Assembly: GCA_964601265.1 (NCBI GenBank)
Contig: CAZRMT010000007.1
Coordinates: 1 to 34,220 of the forward strand
Length of the DNA stretch: 34,220 nt
Source of the DNA: UBA4675 sp964601265
GTDB lineage: Bacteria > Bacillota > Clostridia > Christensenellales > Borkfalkiaceae
Reading direction: 5' to 3'
Part shown: piece by piece, positions 27,449 through 34,220 of the stretch
Layout of the letters: each line of letters begins with the position of its first letter
Position numbering within the stretch: position 1 is the first letter of the stretch
Notes under the pieces: model-generated
Seen by the model: only the letters and a program-made list of their open reading frames with translations
Databases searched by the model: none
Told to the model about the DNA's origin: nothing
Made by a program: the position numbers and the translations under genes

Positions 27449-28563
27449 AAATTCAAGCGATTATAACTTGTGCGGGAAAAGGAACTCGCGCGGGATTTAA
27501 AGAAAATAAAATTTTAAGAAAAATCGACGGAATTACGGTTTTTGAAAAAACGCTTTCGGCATTTTTAAACAACGAAAACGTCTGTGGCGTAATAGTTACC
27601 GCTTCCGAAAAAGATTTGCCCGAATTTAAAAAACTAATCAAACCGACAAACAAAGAAATTTCTTTCGTGTTAGGCGGAGAAACTCGCACTTTGTCCGTTT
27701 ATAACGCATTAAAAAAAGCAAACGCAGATATAGTCCTGATTCACGACGGAGCAAGACCGTTCGTATCGAACGAAACCATAAACCGTTGTATTTCTACCGT
27801 AAAAGAATTTCATAGCGCAATAGCCTGTATTCCCCCGACCGACACGATAGCTTATTCCGGCGACGGACAGACGATAAACAAATGCGGACGCAACGGTTAT
27901 TACAACGTTCAAACGCCACAAGGCTTCTACCTTAACGAAATTTTACCCGCTTACGAAAAGGCGATAAAAAGCGGAAAATTTTACACCGACGACGGTTCCG
28001 TCTACTCGGAATTCGTAAAACCCGCTCGCCTTTTTATCGGCAACGAAGAAAACGTTAAACTTACCTATAAAAAAGATTTTTCAAACGGCTTTCTCGTGGG
28101 AACGGGCTTCGATTTACATAAATTGGTACCGAACAGAAAACTTATTTTGGGCGGAATAGAAATTCCTCACGAAAAAGGACTACTCGGACACAGCGACGCC
28201 GACGTTTTAACGCACGCCGTAATGGACGCTTTTTTATCCGCTCTGTCGCTCGGCGATATAGGAAAACACTTTCCCGATAACGACGTTGCGTATAAGGATA
28301 TTTCAAGTATAGTCTTACTCAAAAAAGTATTAGAATTACTTAAAAAAGAGGGTTGGAAAGTTCACAACGTAAGCGTCGTAATTATGGCTGAAAAACCAAA
28401 ACTTGCCTCGTTTACCGAAAAGATATCCACACTTTTAAGCGAAGTTATCCACATTGACGAAAAAATGATCGGAATAACCTGCACCACGCTCGAAGGCGTA
28501 GGTCTTGTGGGCCGTGAAGAAGCTATCGCCTGTCAAGCGTATTGTTCTTTGGAAAAGATATAA
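27445..28563 (+). CDS. ispDF: Bifunctional IspD-IspF of the MEP isoprenoid pathway
   Basis: A 372-residue fusion. Residues 1 to about 212 are IspD (MEP cytidylyltransferase): CAGKGTRAG (9-17), HDGARPF (100-106) and TPQG (157-160). Residues about 216-372 are IspF (MEcPP synthase): the metal ligands D223 and H225 in GTGFDLHKL and H257 in HSDADVLTH, then LGDIGKHFPDND (269-280). Both active sites look complete, so one chain should catalyse two non-consecutive steps of the MEP route. The start overlaps the rqcP stop by 4 bases and uses the AGGAGG inside the rqcP end (near 27412-27417), more distant than usual; coupling is likely. Confidence 0.95.
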   Translation: MKIQAIITCAGKGTRAGFKENKILRKIDGITVFEKTLSAFLNNENVCGVIVTASEKDLPEFKKLIKPTNKEISFVLGGETRTLSVYNALKKANADIVLIHDGARPFVSNETINRCISTVKEFHSAIACIPPTDTIAYSGDGQTINKCGRNGYYNVQTPQGFYLNEILPAYEKAIKSGKFYTDDGSVYSEFVKPARLFIGNEENVKLTYKKDFSNGFLVGTGFDLHKLVPNRKLILGGIEIPHEKGLLGHSDADVLTHAVMDAFLSALSLGDIGKHFPDNDVAYKDISSIVLLKKVLELLKKEGWKVHNVSVVIMAEKPKLASFTEKISTLLSEVIHIDEKMIGITCTTLEGVGLVGREEAIACQAYCSLEKI

Positions 28564-28633
28564 AAACCACAATATGTTGCGTTTTTACAAAACAATTAAC
28601 ACAACTTTAAAAAAATTTCTAATTTAACGAAGT

Positions 28634-28659
28634 CCCGCAGTTTTGCATAAAACAGCGGG
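28634..28659 (+). terminator. Probable terminator hairpin after ispDF
   Basis: CCCGC and GCGGG enclose GTTTT/AAAAC with loop GCAT. The T-rich tail (CTACTTATTTTTAT) is displaced by a few bases, so efficiency is uncertain. Confidence 0.55.
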
Positions 28660-28768
28660 GCTACTTATTTTTATAAACGACAAAAATCGACCGTTTTTTA
28701 AAGGATTTTTAGAAAAGTTATCCACATTTTCGGACAAGATTATATGTTTTATTCACTTTTTTTATGAC

Positions 28769-28799
28769 GGAAAGGGCAAAAACGCTTTCCCCTTTTTTT
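28769..28799 (+). terminator. Second terminator-like hairpin in the convergent region
   Basis: GGAAAG (28769-28774) pairs CTTTCC (28785-28790), followed by CC and TTTTTTT (28793-28799). Confidence 0.7.
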
Positions 28800-28896
28800 G
28801 AAAAAAAACAACTTAAAATTTTCGTTCTTTTTCGTAAGACGGAAATTTAAAGAAATATGCCGAAAAATTTTTTTGAACGCAAGCGTTTTACCGCTC

Positions 28897-28925
28897 AAAA
28901 AAAGACGAAGTGTAATCGCTTCGCC
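28897..28925 (-). terminator. Terminator of copA
   Basis: On minus GGCGAAG, 8-base loop, CTTCGTC (one G-U), then TTTTTTT, 19 bases past the copA stop. Confidence 0.85.
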
Positions 28926-28943
28926 TTAAAAATCCTCTCGATA

Positions 28944-31097
28944 TTATTTTGTTTTTAATTTTCTGAGTCTTAATGCGTTTAAAACAACGCATATACTCGA
29001 TAAGCTCATACAAACGGACGCTATCATAGGCGAAAAGGTTACGTTTGCCCAAGCAAAAAGCCCACACGCCACGGGAATTGCTATAACGTTATAGAAAAAC
29101 GCCCAAAACAAATTTTGTTTTATATTCCTTACAGCGGAATTACTTAGTTTTATCGCCGAAAGCAAGTCCTTTGGTTTTGAGGAAGTTACAATAACGTCAG
29201 CGCTTTCAATCGCAACGTCCGTTCCGCTACCGACCGCAACGCCAACGGTCGCCATTGTCATTGCAACCGCGTCGTTTACCCCGTCGCCGACGAATATCGT
29301 AGGCGAAACCATAGTAGCCTGTTTTACTTCTTCCGCCTTTTCTTCGGGCATCATATTAGCCTTAAAGGTATCTATACCGCAAATTTTAGCAATGCGTTCT
29401 GCCGTGGAAACGTTATCTCCCGTAAGCATTACAGTTGCGATATTTTTTTCTTTTAAGCCTCGCATTAAATCGACCGCCCCTTCACGAACCTTATCCGCCA
29501 ACGCTATCACGCCTTTTGCAACGCCGTTTTCGGTAATCATAAGCACGGTAACCCCGCCACGATACAATTCCGTATATTTTTCGTAAAACTCGCCCGTCGT
29601 AACGCCCGCGTAATCGCTTTTACCTATTTTGTACTCTTTCCCGTTTATTCTTCCGCTTACCCCCTTAGAAGTATTGCTTACAAAATTTTCCGTTTCGTAA
29701 AAAACTTTACCCTGTTTTTCGGCATACTCGCATATTGCGTTTGCAATCGGGTGCGAACTGTTTTTTTCCAAAGAAGCTATTTCGCTTAAAATATCCTCTT
29801 CGGCGTAGTATTCGACCACTTGAAATTTTCCTTCGGTGATAGTTCCCGTTTTATCGAAAAAAGCGGTTTTGACTTTTGAAAGGTATTCTAGCGACGCCCC
29901 GTTTTTTATAAGAATATTTTTAGTGGCGCCAACCCCCGTAGCCGTCATAACGGCAAGCGGAGTCGCAAGCCCCAATGCACACGGGCAAGACACTACCAGT
30001 ACGCTTATTCCGTAATTAAACGCTTGCTCTATAGAGCCCGCAAAACACCACACGATAAAAGTAATCAACGCAATTCCGAAAACCGTCGGCACGAAAATTC
30101 CCGCCACCTTATCGGCAAGATGAGCTATCGGAACCTTATCCGCACCCGCTTCGGAAACGAGTTTTATTATTTTTCCTATCGAGGTATTCTCCCCTAGCGC
30201 CGTGATTTTCACTTCGGCATAACCGCTCGTCACCACAGTTCCGCCTCTTGCAACGTCGCCCTCTTTAAGCCTCACGGGGACGCTTTCGCCCGTAATTGCG
30301 GACTGGTCGGCGTATACTTCGCCCTTGACGATTTCGCCGTCGGCGGAAATTCTGTCACCGCTTTTTAAAATAATTATATCTCCGATATTCAAAGCGTTCA
30401 CCTTAACGGTTTTTTCGCCGTCGTCGGTTTTTAATCTTGCTTCGTCGGGCGTTAACGCCAAAAGCTCGGAAATCGCATTTCTCGTTTTCCCTATCGCCCT
30501 TTCCTCTAAATATTTACCTATGGACACTATAACCACTATCATCGCAGAGGAATCGAAAAACATATTTTTCATATACTTTTCTCTTACCTCTTGGCTTTTC
30601 GCAAAAAACGAAATAAACATAGATACCGTTGCGTAAATAAAAGAGGTAATAGAACCTACCGCAACAAGCGAACTCATATTCGGGTGAAGTTTAACGAGCT
30701 TTTTAAACCCGTCGGTATAATAATGAATATTTATCGCAATAACGACTATACACAGCACGCACGATATTATCGGGTAAGCGTATGCGTTGAATTTTTTCGG
30801 AAGAAAAGCAAACATTTCCCCTAACATTAAAAACATCATAACCGCTAAAATACCCGCCGATATGACGATTTTCAATAGTTTTCTCTCTTTTTTTTCTTCT
30901 TTCGGAGTATACCCCGCCTTTTTAACGGCTTCCTTTATTTCGTCAATAGTCACACCCTCATAGTACACTATTACCGATTTATCCGCCAAAAGAACTTTCG
31001 CTTCTTTTACCCCGTCAACCTTTTTTACGGCACGCTCCACCGCCGAAACGCACGCAGAACACCGCATATCGGAAACTTTAAATTTATATTCCGTCAT
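28944..31097 (-). CDS. copA: Copper-exporting P1B-type ATPase
   Basis: A 717-residue P1B-1 ATPase that exports Cu+ across the membrane. There is a single N-terminal heavy-metal domain (about residues 3-67) with MRCSAC (M11-C16). The A-domain TGES is 269-272, the metal-site helix has CPC at 371-373 (SCPCALGLATP) and the phosphorylated residue is D415 in DKTGT. HP of the nucleotide domain (SHPIANAI), GDGVNDAVAM, YN in helix 7 (FFYNVIAIP) and M..SS in helix 8 (MSLSS) are the copper-specific set. Length and order are normal, with one HMA instead of two. AAGGAG precedes the ATG. It has its own consensus promoter with an overlapping inverted repeat; no CsoR, CopY or CopZ gene is next to it. Confidence 0.95.
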   Translation of the reverse strand: MTEYKFKVSDMRCSACVSAVERAVKKVDGVKEAKVLLADKSVIVYYEGVTIDEIKEAVKKAGYTPKEEKKERKLLKIVISAGILAVMMFLMLGEMFAFLPKKFNAYAYPIISCVLCIVVIAINIHYYTDGFKKLVKLHPNMSSLVAVGSITSFIYATVSMFISFFAKSQEVREKYMKNMFFDSSAMIVVIVSIGKYLEERAIGKTRNAISELLALTPDEARLKTDDGEKTVKVNALNIGDIIILKSGDRISADGEIVKGEVYADQSAITGESVPVRLKEGDVARGGTVVTSGYAEVKITALGENTSIGKIIKLVSEAGADKVPIAHLADKVAGIFVPTVFGIALITFIVWCFAGSIEQAFNYGISVLVVSCPCALGLATPLAVMTATGVGATKNILIKNGASLEYLSKVKTAFFDKTGTITEGKFQVVEYYAEEDILSEIASLEKNSSHPIANAICEYAEKQGKVFYETENFVSNTSKGVSGRINGKEYKIGKSDYAGVTTGEFYEKYTELYRGGVTVLMITENGVAKGVIALADKVREGAVDLMRGLKEKNIATVMLTGDNVSTAERIAKICGIDTFKANMMPEEKAEEVKQATMVSPTIFVGDGVNDAVAMTMATVGVAVGSGTDVAIESADVIVTSSKPKDLLSAIKLSNSAVRNIKQNLFWAFFYNVIAIPVACGLFAWANVTFSPMIASVCMSLSSICVVLNALRLRKLKTK

Positions 31098-31112
31098 ACT
31101 TTCTCCTTAATA

Positions 31113-31134
31113 AATATGAATTTCATTTCATATT
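31113..31134. promoter_or_regulatory. Inverted repeat overlapping the copA -10 and start, likely operator
   Basis: AATATGAA, 6 bases, TTCATATT: a perfect 8-bp dyad that covers the end of the -10 and the predicted start of copA. The position suits a repressor. The sequence is not the CopY box (TACANNTGTA), and no G-tract typical of CsoR sites is present. Confidence 0.55.
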
Positions 31135-31160
31135 ATAATACGACGAAAAAAAATTGTCAA
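31132..31160 (-). promoter_or_regulatory. Perfect consensus promoter of copA
   Basis: TTGACA (31155-31160 on minus), 17 bases, TATAAT (31132-31137). Such strength would need repression when copper is low. Confidence 0.88.
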
Positions 31161-31180
31161 CGCAATAACTACCGCCAAAT

Positions 31181-31822
31181 TTATTCCCCTTTATCTTCGC
31201 TCTTCACCAAGGAAAGGGTAAAAAAGTCTTTTGCGTTGGATTTTGCGGGTAACACGCCCTTTTCTAGGTCGCTTATCTTTTTGGTTAATTGCTCGTTTAT
31301 CTTCTTTTCTTTAATGGCTATTTTTTCAAACAGATTGTTTATTTCCCTTTGCAGTCTTTTATACAAAAAGGACTTTTTTTCTTTCTTTTCCGCATAGGGA
31401 TTTTTAAACGCCACGCCTCTTTTTTCAAGAGAACGCATAACTTCTTGCACGAACTCTTTGTCGTTCGATACCATATTTCTATACTTATTTTGAATTCTAA
31501 GCGCTTTTTTTTCGTCGCCTTTCGCCATTTCGGCAATAACTCTTCTCACGCTTTTACCCGAACTTGCACCCGTTAAAACGCCTTCTATTATATCCAACGT
31601 TTCACGTTTGTCAAAAGGTTTAACATGTTCCGCCGTCAACCCCTCGCCACTATATCCGTCCGACTTAATTAAGGCGTAATAATAATTTCTCACGCTTCCA
31701 TCAGCCCTTTTATGCTTTTTTGCAAACGCCGAAAACACGGAGGATAGCGAACACCCTTTTTCTTTACTCGTTTTTGCCATTTGTATCAATTCGTTCTTTT
31801 CTTGAAATGAAAATCCTTTCAC
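31181..31822 (-). CDS. Putative DNA-binding protein with duplicated Myb-like HTH domain
   Basis: A 213-residue protein without a firm family. Residues 5-53 (FSFQEKNELIQMAK ... GSVRNYYYALIK) and 70-121 (FDKRETLDIIEGVL ... RIQNKYRNMVSND) look like two copies of one helical, Myb/SANT-like unit, the kind seen in RsfA-type regulators. Residues about 145-190 are a strongly basic coiled coil (KSFLYKRLQREINNLFEKIAIKEKK in part). No signal peptide or membrane helix. The start is GTG at 31822 after AGGAG. Three 9-base tandem repeats lie just upstream of the ribosome site. It is divergent from the 294-residue gene and 83 bases upstream of copA. Regulation of copA by it is possible but unsupported. Confidence 0.72.
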   Translation of the reverse strand: MKGFSFQEKNELIQMAKTSKEKGCSLSSVFSAFAKKHKRADGSVRNYYYALIKSDGYSGEGLTAEHVKPFDKRETLDIIEGVLTGASSGKSVRRVIAEMAKGDEKKALRIQNKYRNMVSNDKEFVQEVMRSLEKRGVAFKNPYAEKKEKKSFLYKRLQREINNLFEKIAIKEKKINEQLTKKISDLEKGVLPAKSNAKDFFTLSLVKSEDKGE

Positions 31823-31833
31823 GATATATCTCC

Positions 31834-31860
31834 TTTTTAAAGTTTTTAAAGTTTTTAAAG
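31834..31860 (-). repeat. Three perfect 9-base tandem repeats in a 5' untranslated region
   Basis: TTTTTAAAG three times on + (CTTTAAAAA on minus), immediately before the AGGAG of the putative DNA-binding protein. Slippage could change leader length. Confidence 0.85.
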
Positions 31861-31938
31861 ATTATTACCTTTTTTACCGTGAAAAATACCCTTTTGCAAA
31901 AAGAATTTATTTTTTTATGCGAGAATATATCTTTATAT

Positions 31939-32823
31939 ATGGAATACTACTATATATTTTCTCCCGTAAAATGCCTTTTGAAAATAAACGGGATATTTAA
32001 AGGCGTTATATCTTTAAACCCGACGAGATTTTCGTTAACGCAAGGCGACTTTTTGGAGTTTTTCTCCTCCGAAAATTCATTTTTGCCCGCAAACTGTCTG
32101 CTCGGCGAAAAGAACGAAAGCGTGTGCGTGCTTAAAAACCCAAACGGCAATTTTATTTACCCGAAAACCTTCCCTCTTATTCCGCTCCGCTATGAAGTCG
32201 TTTTTTCAAAAAACTATCCCTCGTCGAAATTAGCCCTTTCGGCAATAAACGACTGCTCCGCAAAACTCTTACTAGAAAACGAACGCTCGGCAAAACTTTT
32301 TCCGCTTCCCTTTAAAGCGACCGCCCCCGAGGTATTATTTGAGAAAAATCGACTTATAGGGCTGTTTTTTAAGAAAAACGGATACGTTTGCGTAGTAAAC
32401 GGAAGCGACTGTGAAAGGATTTTATCTAAGTTCGCAAAGTCGGTTCGCTACGAAAACGATACGCTTATTTTAAGGAATCGTTTACCTACTCTTTTAAAAC
32501 ACGTTATAACCGAACGGTTCGATTTTCCTTTTACAGGCGGAACAAGACAATGCGTGCGTGAAAAATCCGTAAACGAAATTTCAAGTTGTAAAATAAAGTT
32601 TTGCTTTTTAGAGTGTCTTAGAATAGGCGACGACGTTTCCGATTTTTTATGCGAAGATTTTAAAGGAAAAGAAAAACTTAAAGACTTTTTAGGAGATTAT
32701 CTTTTTATATTTAAGTCGCCCTCCGACGATTTCGACTACGCCCTGATTTACGAGGACGGAATAAAATTCGTTTCGCTTAAAACAAAAAACGACAAAATTT
32801 GCGACGTTGTAACAGACGATTGA
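31939..32823 (+). CDS. Unrecognised soluble protein, 294 residues
   Basis: I do not recognise this protein. It begins MEYYYIFSPVKCLLKINGIFKG and appears cytosolic: no signal peptide, no membrane helix, mixed beta pattern in the first 90 residues (FKGVISLNPTRFSL, LPANCLLGEKNESV), and a C-terminal half with FLECLRIGDDVSDFLCEDFKG and DYLFIFKSPSDDFDYALIYE. Cysteines are fairly frequent. The frame is open back to 31720, but that part runs antisense through the neighbouring gene and its tandem repeats, so I take the ATG at 31939. The ribosome site there is poor (GCGAGAA), so the start is uncertain. It is divergent from the HTH protein and followed after 80 bases by the YugP-like gene. Confidence 0.65.
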   Translation: MEYYYIFSPVKCLLKINGIFKGVISLNPTRFSLTQGDFLEFFSSENSFLPANCLLGEKNESVCVLKNPNGNFIYPKTFPLIPLRYEVVFSKNYPSSKLALSAINDCSAKLLLENERSAKLFPLPFKATAPEVLFEKNRLIGLFFKKNGYVCVVNGSDCERILSKFAKSVRYENDTLILRNRLPTLLKHVITERFDFPFTGGTRQCVREKSVNEISSCKIKFCFLECLRIGDDVSDFLCEDFKGKEKLKDFLGDYLFIFKSPSDDFDYALIYEDGIKFVSLKTKNDKICDVVTDD

Positions 32824-32843
32824 TTTTTTGTTTGCTTTATATA

Positions 32844-32873
32844 TTGACTTTTCGCCATAAATAATGATAAAAT
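32844..32873 (+). promoter_or_regulatory. Promoter of the zinc peptidase gene
   Basis: TTGACT (32844-32849), an 18-base spacer ending in TGA, TAAAAT (32868-32873), 30 bases before the ATG. Confidence 0.75.
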
Positions 32874-32903
32874 CTTTCAAAAGCAATAAAGGAGAAAGTA
32901 GCT

Positions 32904-33626
32904 ATGTTTTTTAATATTTTTTATTACTGCTCCATGATAATACTAATCCCGGGGATACTTTTTTCGATATACGCCTCGATAAGGGTTAAAACAACGTTTA
33001 ATCGCTACAACAGAGTTAGCACGCTAAACGGCTCGTCCGCAAAAACCGTTGCCGAAATGCTTTTATTTAAAAACGGAAGCCACGTAAGAGTTACGCATAT
33101 TTCGGGACAGCTTACCGACAACTATAACCCCGAAACGGAAACGCTTTCGCTTTCCGATTCCACTTATTCGTCTAATTCCGTCGCATCCGTAGCGGTCGCC
33201 GCTCACGAAGTGGGACACGTCATTCAACACCAAGAAGAATACACCCCGCTAAAAATACGCTCGGCGCTGGTTCCCGTGGTAAATTTCGGCTCTCGTTTAG
33301 CCTTGCCCGTTGCGATTTTCGGGGTAATATTAGAGTGGCTTTCCTCTTCTATGGGAACGCTAGGAAGTATTCTAATATGCGTCGGAATTATAATGTATTC
33401 ACTTGCAAGCATTTTTGCATTAGTTACGTTGCCCGTTGAAATAAATGCGTCTCGCAGAGCAAAAAAAATGTTGCTCGAAAACGGAATTATAACGTCTTCC
33501 GAATCCAAACAAGTCGGTTCCGTGCTTTATGCGGCGGCGCTAACGTATTTTGCAAGCTTGCTTGTTTCTCTGCTTTATCTTTTGAGGTTTATAGTCTTAA
33601 TTGCTTCGATAAGAAGAAAAGATTGA
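32904..33626 (+). CDS. yugP: YugP-like neutral zinc metallopeptidase
   Basis: A 240-residue membrane metallopeptidase of the Zn_peptidase_2 (YugP) family. An N-terminal helix (about residues 8-27) leads to a soluble part with the zinc motif HEVGH (101-105). It is followed by IQHQEEYTPLKIRSALVPVVNFGSR-type sequence (108-130 region), helices at about 131-147 and 152-175, then VTLPVEINASRRAK, which supplies the family's third-ligand region (E in PVEINAS), and a last helix near 212-235. The substrate is unknown; the family is widespread in Firmicutes. AAAGGAG precedes the ATG. Monocistronic, with promoter and terminator in place. Confidence 0.93.
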   Translation: MFFNIFYYCSMIILIPGILFSIYASIRVKTTFNRYNRVSTLNGSSAKTVAEMLLFKNGSHVRVTHISGQLTDNYNPETETLSLSDSTYSSNSVASVAVAAHEVGHVIQHQEEYTPLKIRSALVPVVNFGSRLALPVAIFGVILEWLSSSMGTLGSILICVGIIMYSLASIFALVTLPVEINASRRAKKMLLENGIITSSESKQVGSVLYAAALTYFASLLVSLLYLLRFIVLIASIRRKD

Positions 33627-33640
33627 TTTATTATAACGAT

Positions 33641-33675
33641 TACGTCGCCGTATTCAATCGGCGACGTATTTTTTT
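33641..33675 (+). terminator. Terminator of the zinc peptidase gene
   Basis: TACGTCGCCG, 8-base loop, CGGCGACGTA, then TTTTTTT. Confidence 0.93.
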
Positions 33676-33704
33676 AAAAATTTTTTATTTTTTTATAAAT
33701 CCCC

Positions 33705-33735
33705 TTGACTCTCCTCTTACGGGAGCGTTTGTCAT
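33705..33735 (+). promoter_or_regulatory. MerR-type promoter with a 19-base spacer and internal dyad
   Basis: TTGACT (33705-33710), 19 bases, TGTCAT (33730-33735). The spacer has the dyad CTCC...GGGAG (33711-33725) nested in TGAC...GTCA. Overlong spacers with a dyad are the hallmark of MerR-activated promoters, so autoregulation by the gene that follows is likely. Confidence 0.78.
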
Positions 33736-33756
33736 ATTACCACAAGGAGAAAATCT

Positions 33757-34220
33757 ATGTTTAAAATAGGCGAATTTTCTAAAATAGCAAAAACGACAGT
33801 TAAAACTTTACGATTTTACAACGAAGCAGACTTATTAAAACCGTCGTTTGTAGACGAAAACGGATACAGGTATTACGAAACCGAACAACTTAATACCCTT
33901 ATTGCAATAATGCAATTAAGAAAATTGGACGTTCCCGTTGCCGAGGTTAAAAAAATTCTAACCTCGCCCGATAAAAACAAGCTTTTAACGAAACATTTAC
34001 TTTTTTTAGAAAAAGAAGCCTTAAAAAAACAAGAGCAAATCTCCTTGCTAAAAAAAATGTTGGCAAGTGCCGAAAAAGGAGATTTTATGGAAAAATACAA
34101 CGCAAAAAAAATTATCGTACCTCAAAACGTCGTATACTATAAACACGGCGTTATTCCGTCAATGAACAAACTATTCGACTTCGTTCTTTCTGCCGGCAAA
34201 GAAGCGAAAGCAAATAACCC
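33757..34220 (+). CDS. MerR-family regulator with effector-binding domain (3' end outside window)
   Basis: A transcription regulator cut by the window edge after 154 codons. The N-terminal winged HTH is textbook MerR: MFKIGEFSKIAKTTVKTLRF, YNEADLLKP, then DENGYRYYE. A dimerisation coiled coil (about 75-108, HLLFLEKEALKKQEQISLL) follows. From about residue 112 the sequence (NAKKIIVPQNVVYYKHGVIP) is the start of a GyrI-like ligand-binding domain, as in BmrR/TipA-type multidrug sensors. It should bind the dyad in its own promoter and twist it to activate transcription. AAGGAGA lies 6 bases before the ATG. The target, often an efflux pump, would lie beyond the window. Confidence 0.92.
   Translation, partial: MFKIGEFSKIAKTTVKTLRFYNEADLLKPSFVDENGYRYYETEQLNTLIAIMQLRKLDVPVAEVKKILTSPDKNKLLTKHLLFLEKEALKKQEQISLLKKMLASAEKGDFMEKYNAKKIIVPQNVVYYKHGVIPSMNKLFDFVLSAGKEAKANN

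Larger units (their letters stand above)
28564..28943. other. Convergent intergenic region (380 bases) with hairpins and a DnaA-box-like site
   Basis: No gene is supported here. It holds a stem-loop at 28634-28659, a terminator-like hairpin at 28769-28799, an AT-rich stem TTTTTTTGA/TCAAAAAAA around 28870-28903, the copA terminator and one perfect TTATCCACA at 28718-28726. A second perfect TTATCCACA lies inside ispDF at 28445-28453. Confidence 0.7.

Noticed and set aside
28423..28726. Replication origin
   Set aside because: Only two perfect boxes, one inside ispDF; no dnaA, dnaN, rpmH or gyr gene and no AT-repeat array.
28858..28959. 33-codon open frame running into the end of copA
   Set aside because: No ribosome site, it overlaps the copA terminator and copA, and its composition is that of AT-rich filler.
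31720..31938. Longer form of the 294-residue protein
   Set aside because: The extra part runs antisense to the HTH-like gene and its FLKFLKFLK stretch is only the tandem repeat being translated.

Overview
The window is an AT-rich chromosomal stretch of a Gram-positive-type bacterium, most likely an uncultivated member of the Clostridia (Bacillota). The signs are purine-rich Shine-Dalgarno sites on nearly every gene, strong TTGACA-17-TATAAT type promoters, an L10 leader with an attenuator, an RqcP (YabO) homologue, a YugP-type peptidase and Firmicutes-like RpoB, RpoC and EF-Tu. It looks like a metagenome scaffold: it has two runs of exactly 100 N, each flanked by the same 55 bases on both sides. 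Collapsing each gap plus one 55-base copy restores one open frame in each case (rpoB and a membrane glycosyltransferase).

Layout. 1-1000: a YcxB-like membrane protein on + and a 71-residue membrane protein on -. 1000-4544 (-): a glycan mini-operon of PglE-like aminotransferase, PglC-like phosphoglycosyl transferase, PglD-like acetyltransferase and a nucleotidyltransferase-fold protein. 4727-5692 (-): a lactate/malate dehydrogenase family enzyme. 5884-9230 (-): rpmG-secE-nusG-rplK-rplA and rplJ-rplL, with an L10 leader and two L1-stalk-like sites. 9345-11982 (-): a GT-C type membrane glycosyltransferase and an acidic repeat protein. 12176-14414 (+): a CPA2 cation/proton antiporter, a predicted structured RNA of about 190 nt with its own promoter and terminator, and a lipoprotein. 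14565-26964 (-): rpoB-rpoC, then rpsL-rpsG-fusA-tuf. 27206-28563 (+): rqcP and a fused ispDF. 28944-31822 (-): the copper ATPase copA and a putative DNA-binding protein with a duplicated domain. 31939-34220 (+): an unrecognised protein, a YugP-like zinc peptidase and a MerR regulator cut by the window edge.

The core is the transcription/translation supercluster. Its order differs from the usual Firmicutes order: rpoBC-str lies transcriptionally upstream of the sec-nusG-rplKAJL block, four accessory genes and the predicted RNA lie between them, and no L7Ae-like gene sits between rpoC and rpsL. Each block has its own consensus promoter and RNA leader.

Points most worth following: the unassigned structured RNA at 13.5 kb; an LDH-family enzyme with arginine at the substrate-specificity position; an S12 protein with arginine at the streptomycin-resistance position; the acidic RpoB tail; and the bacillosamine-type mini-operon that lacks its dehydratase. 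No mobile element, CRISPR array, tRNA or rRNA was seen.
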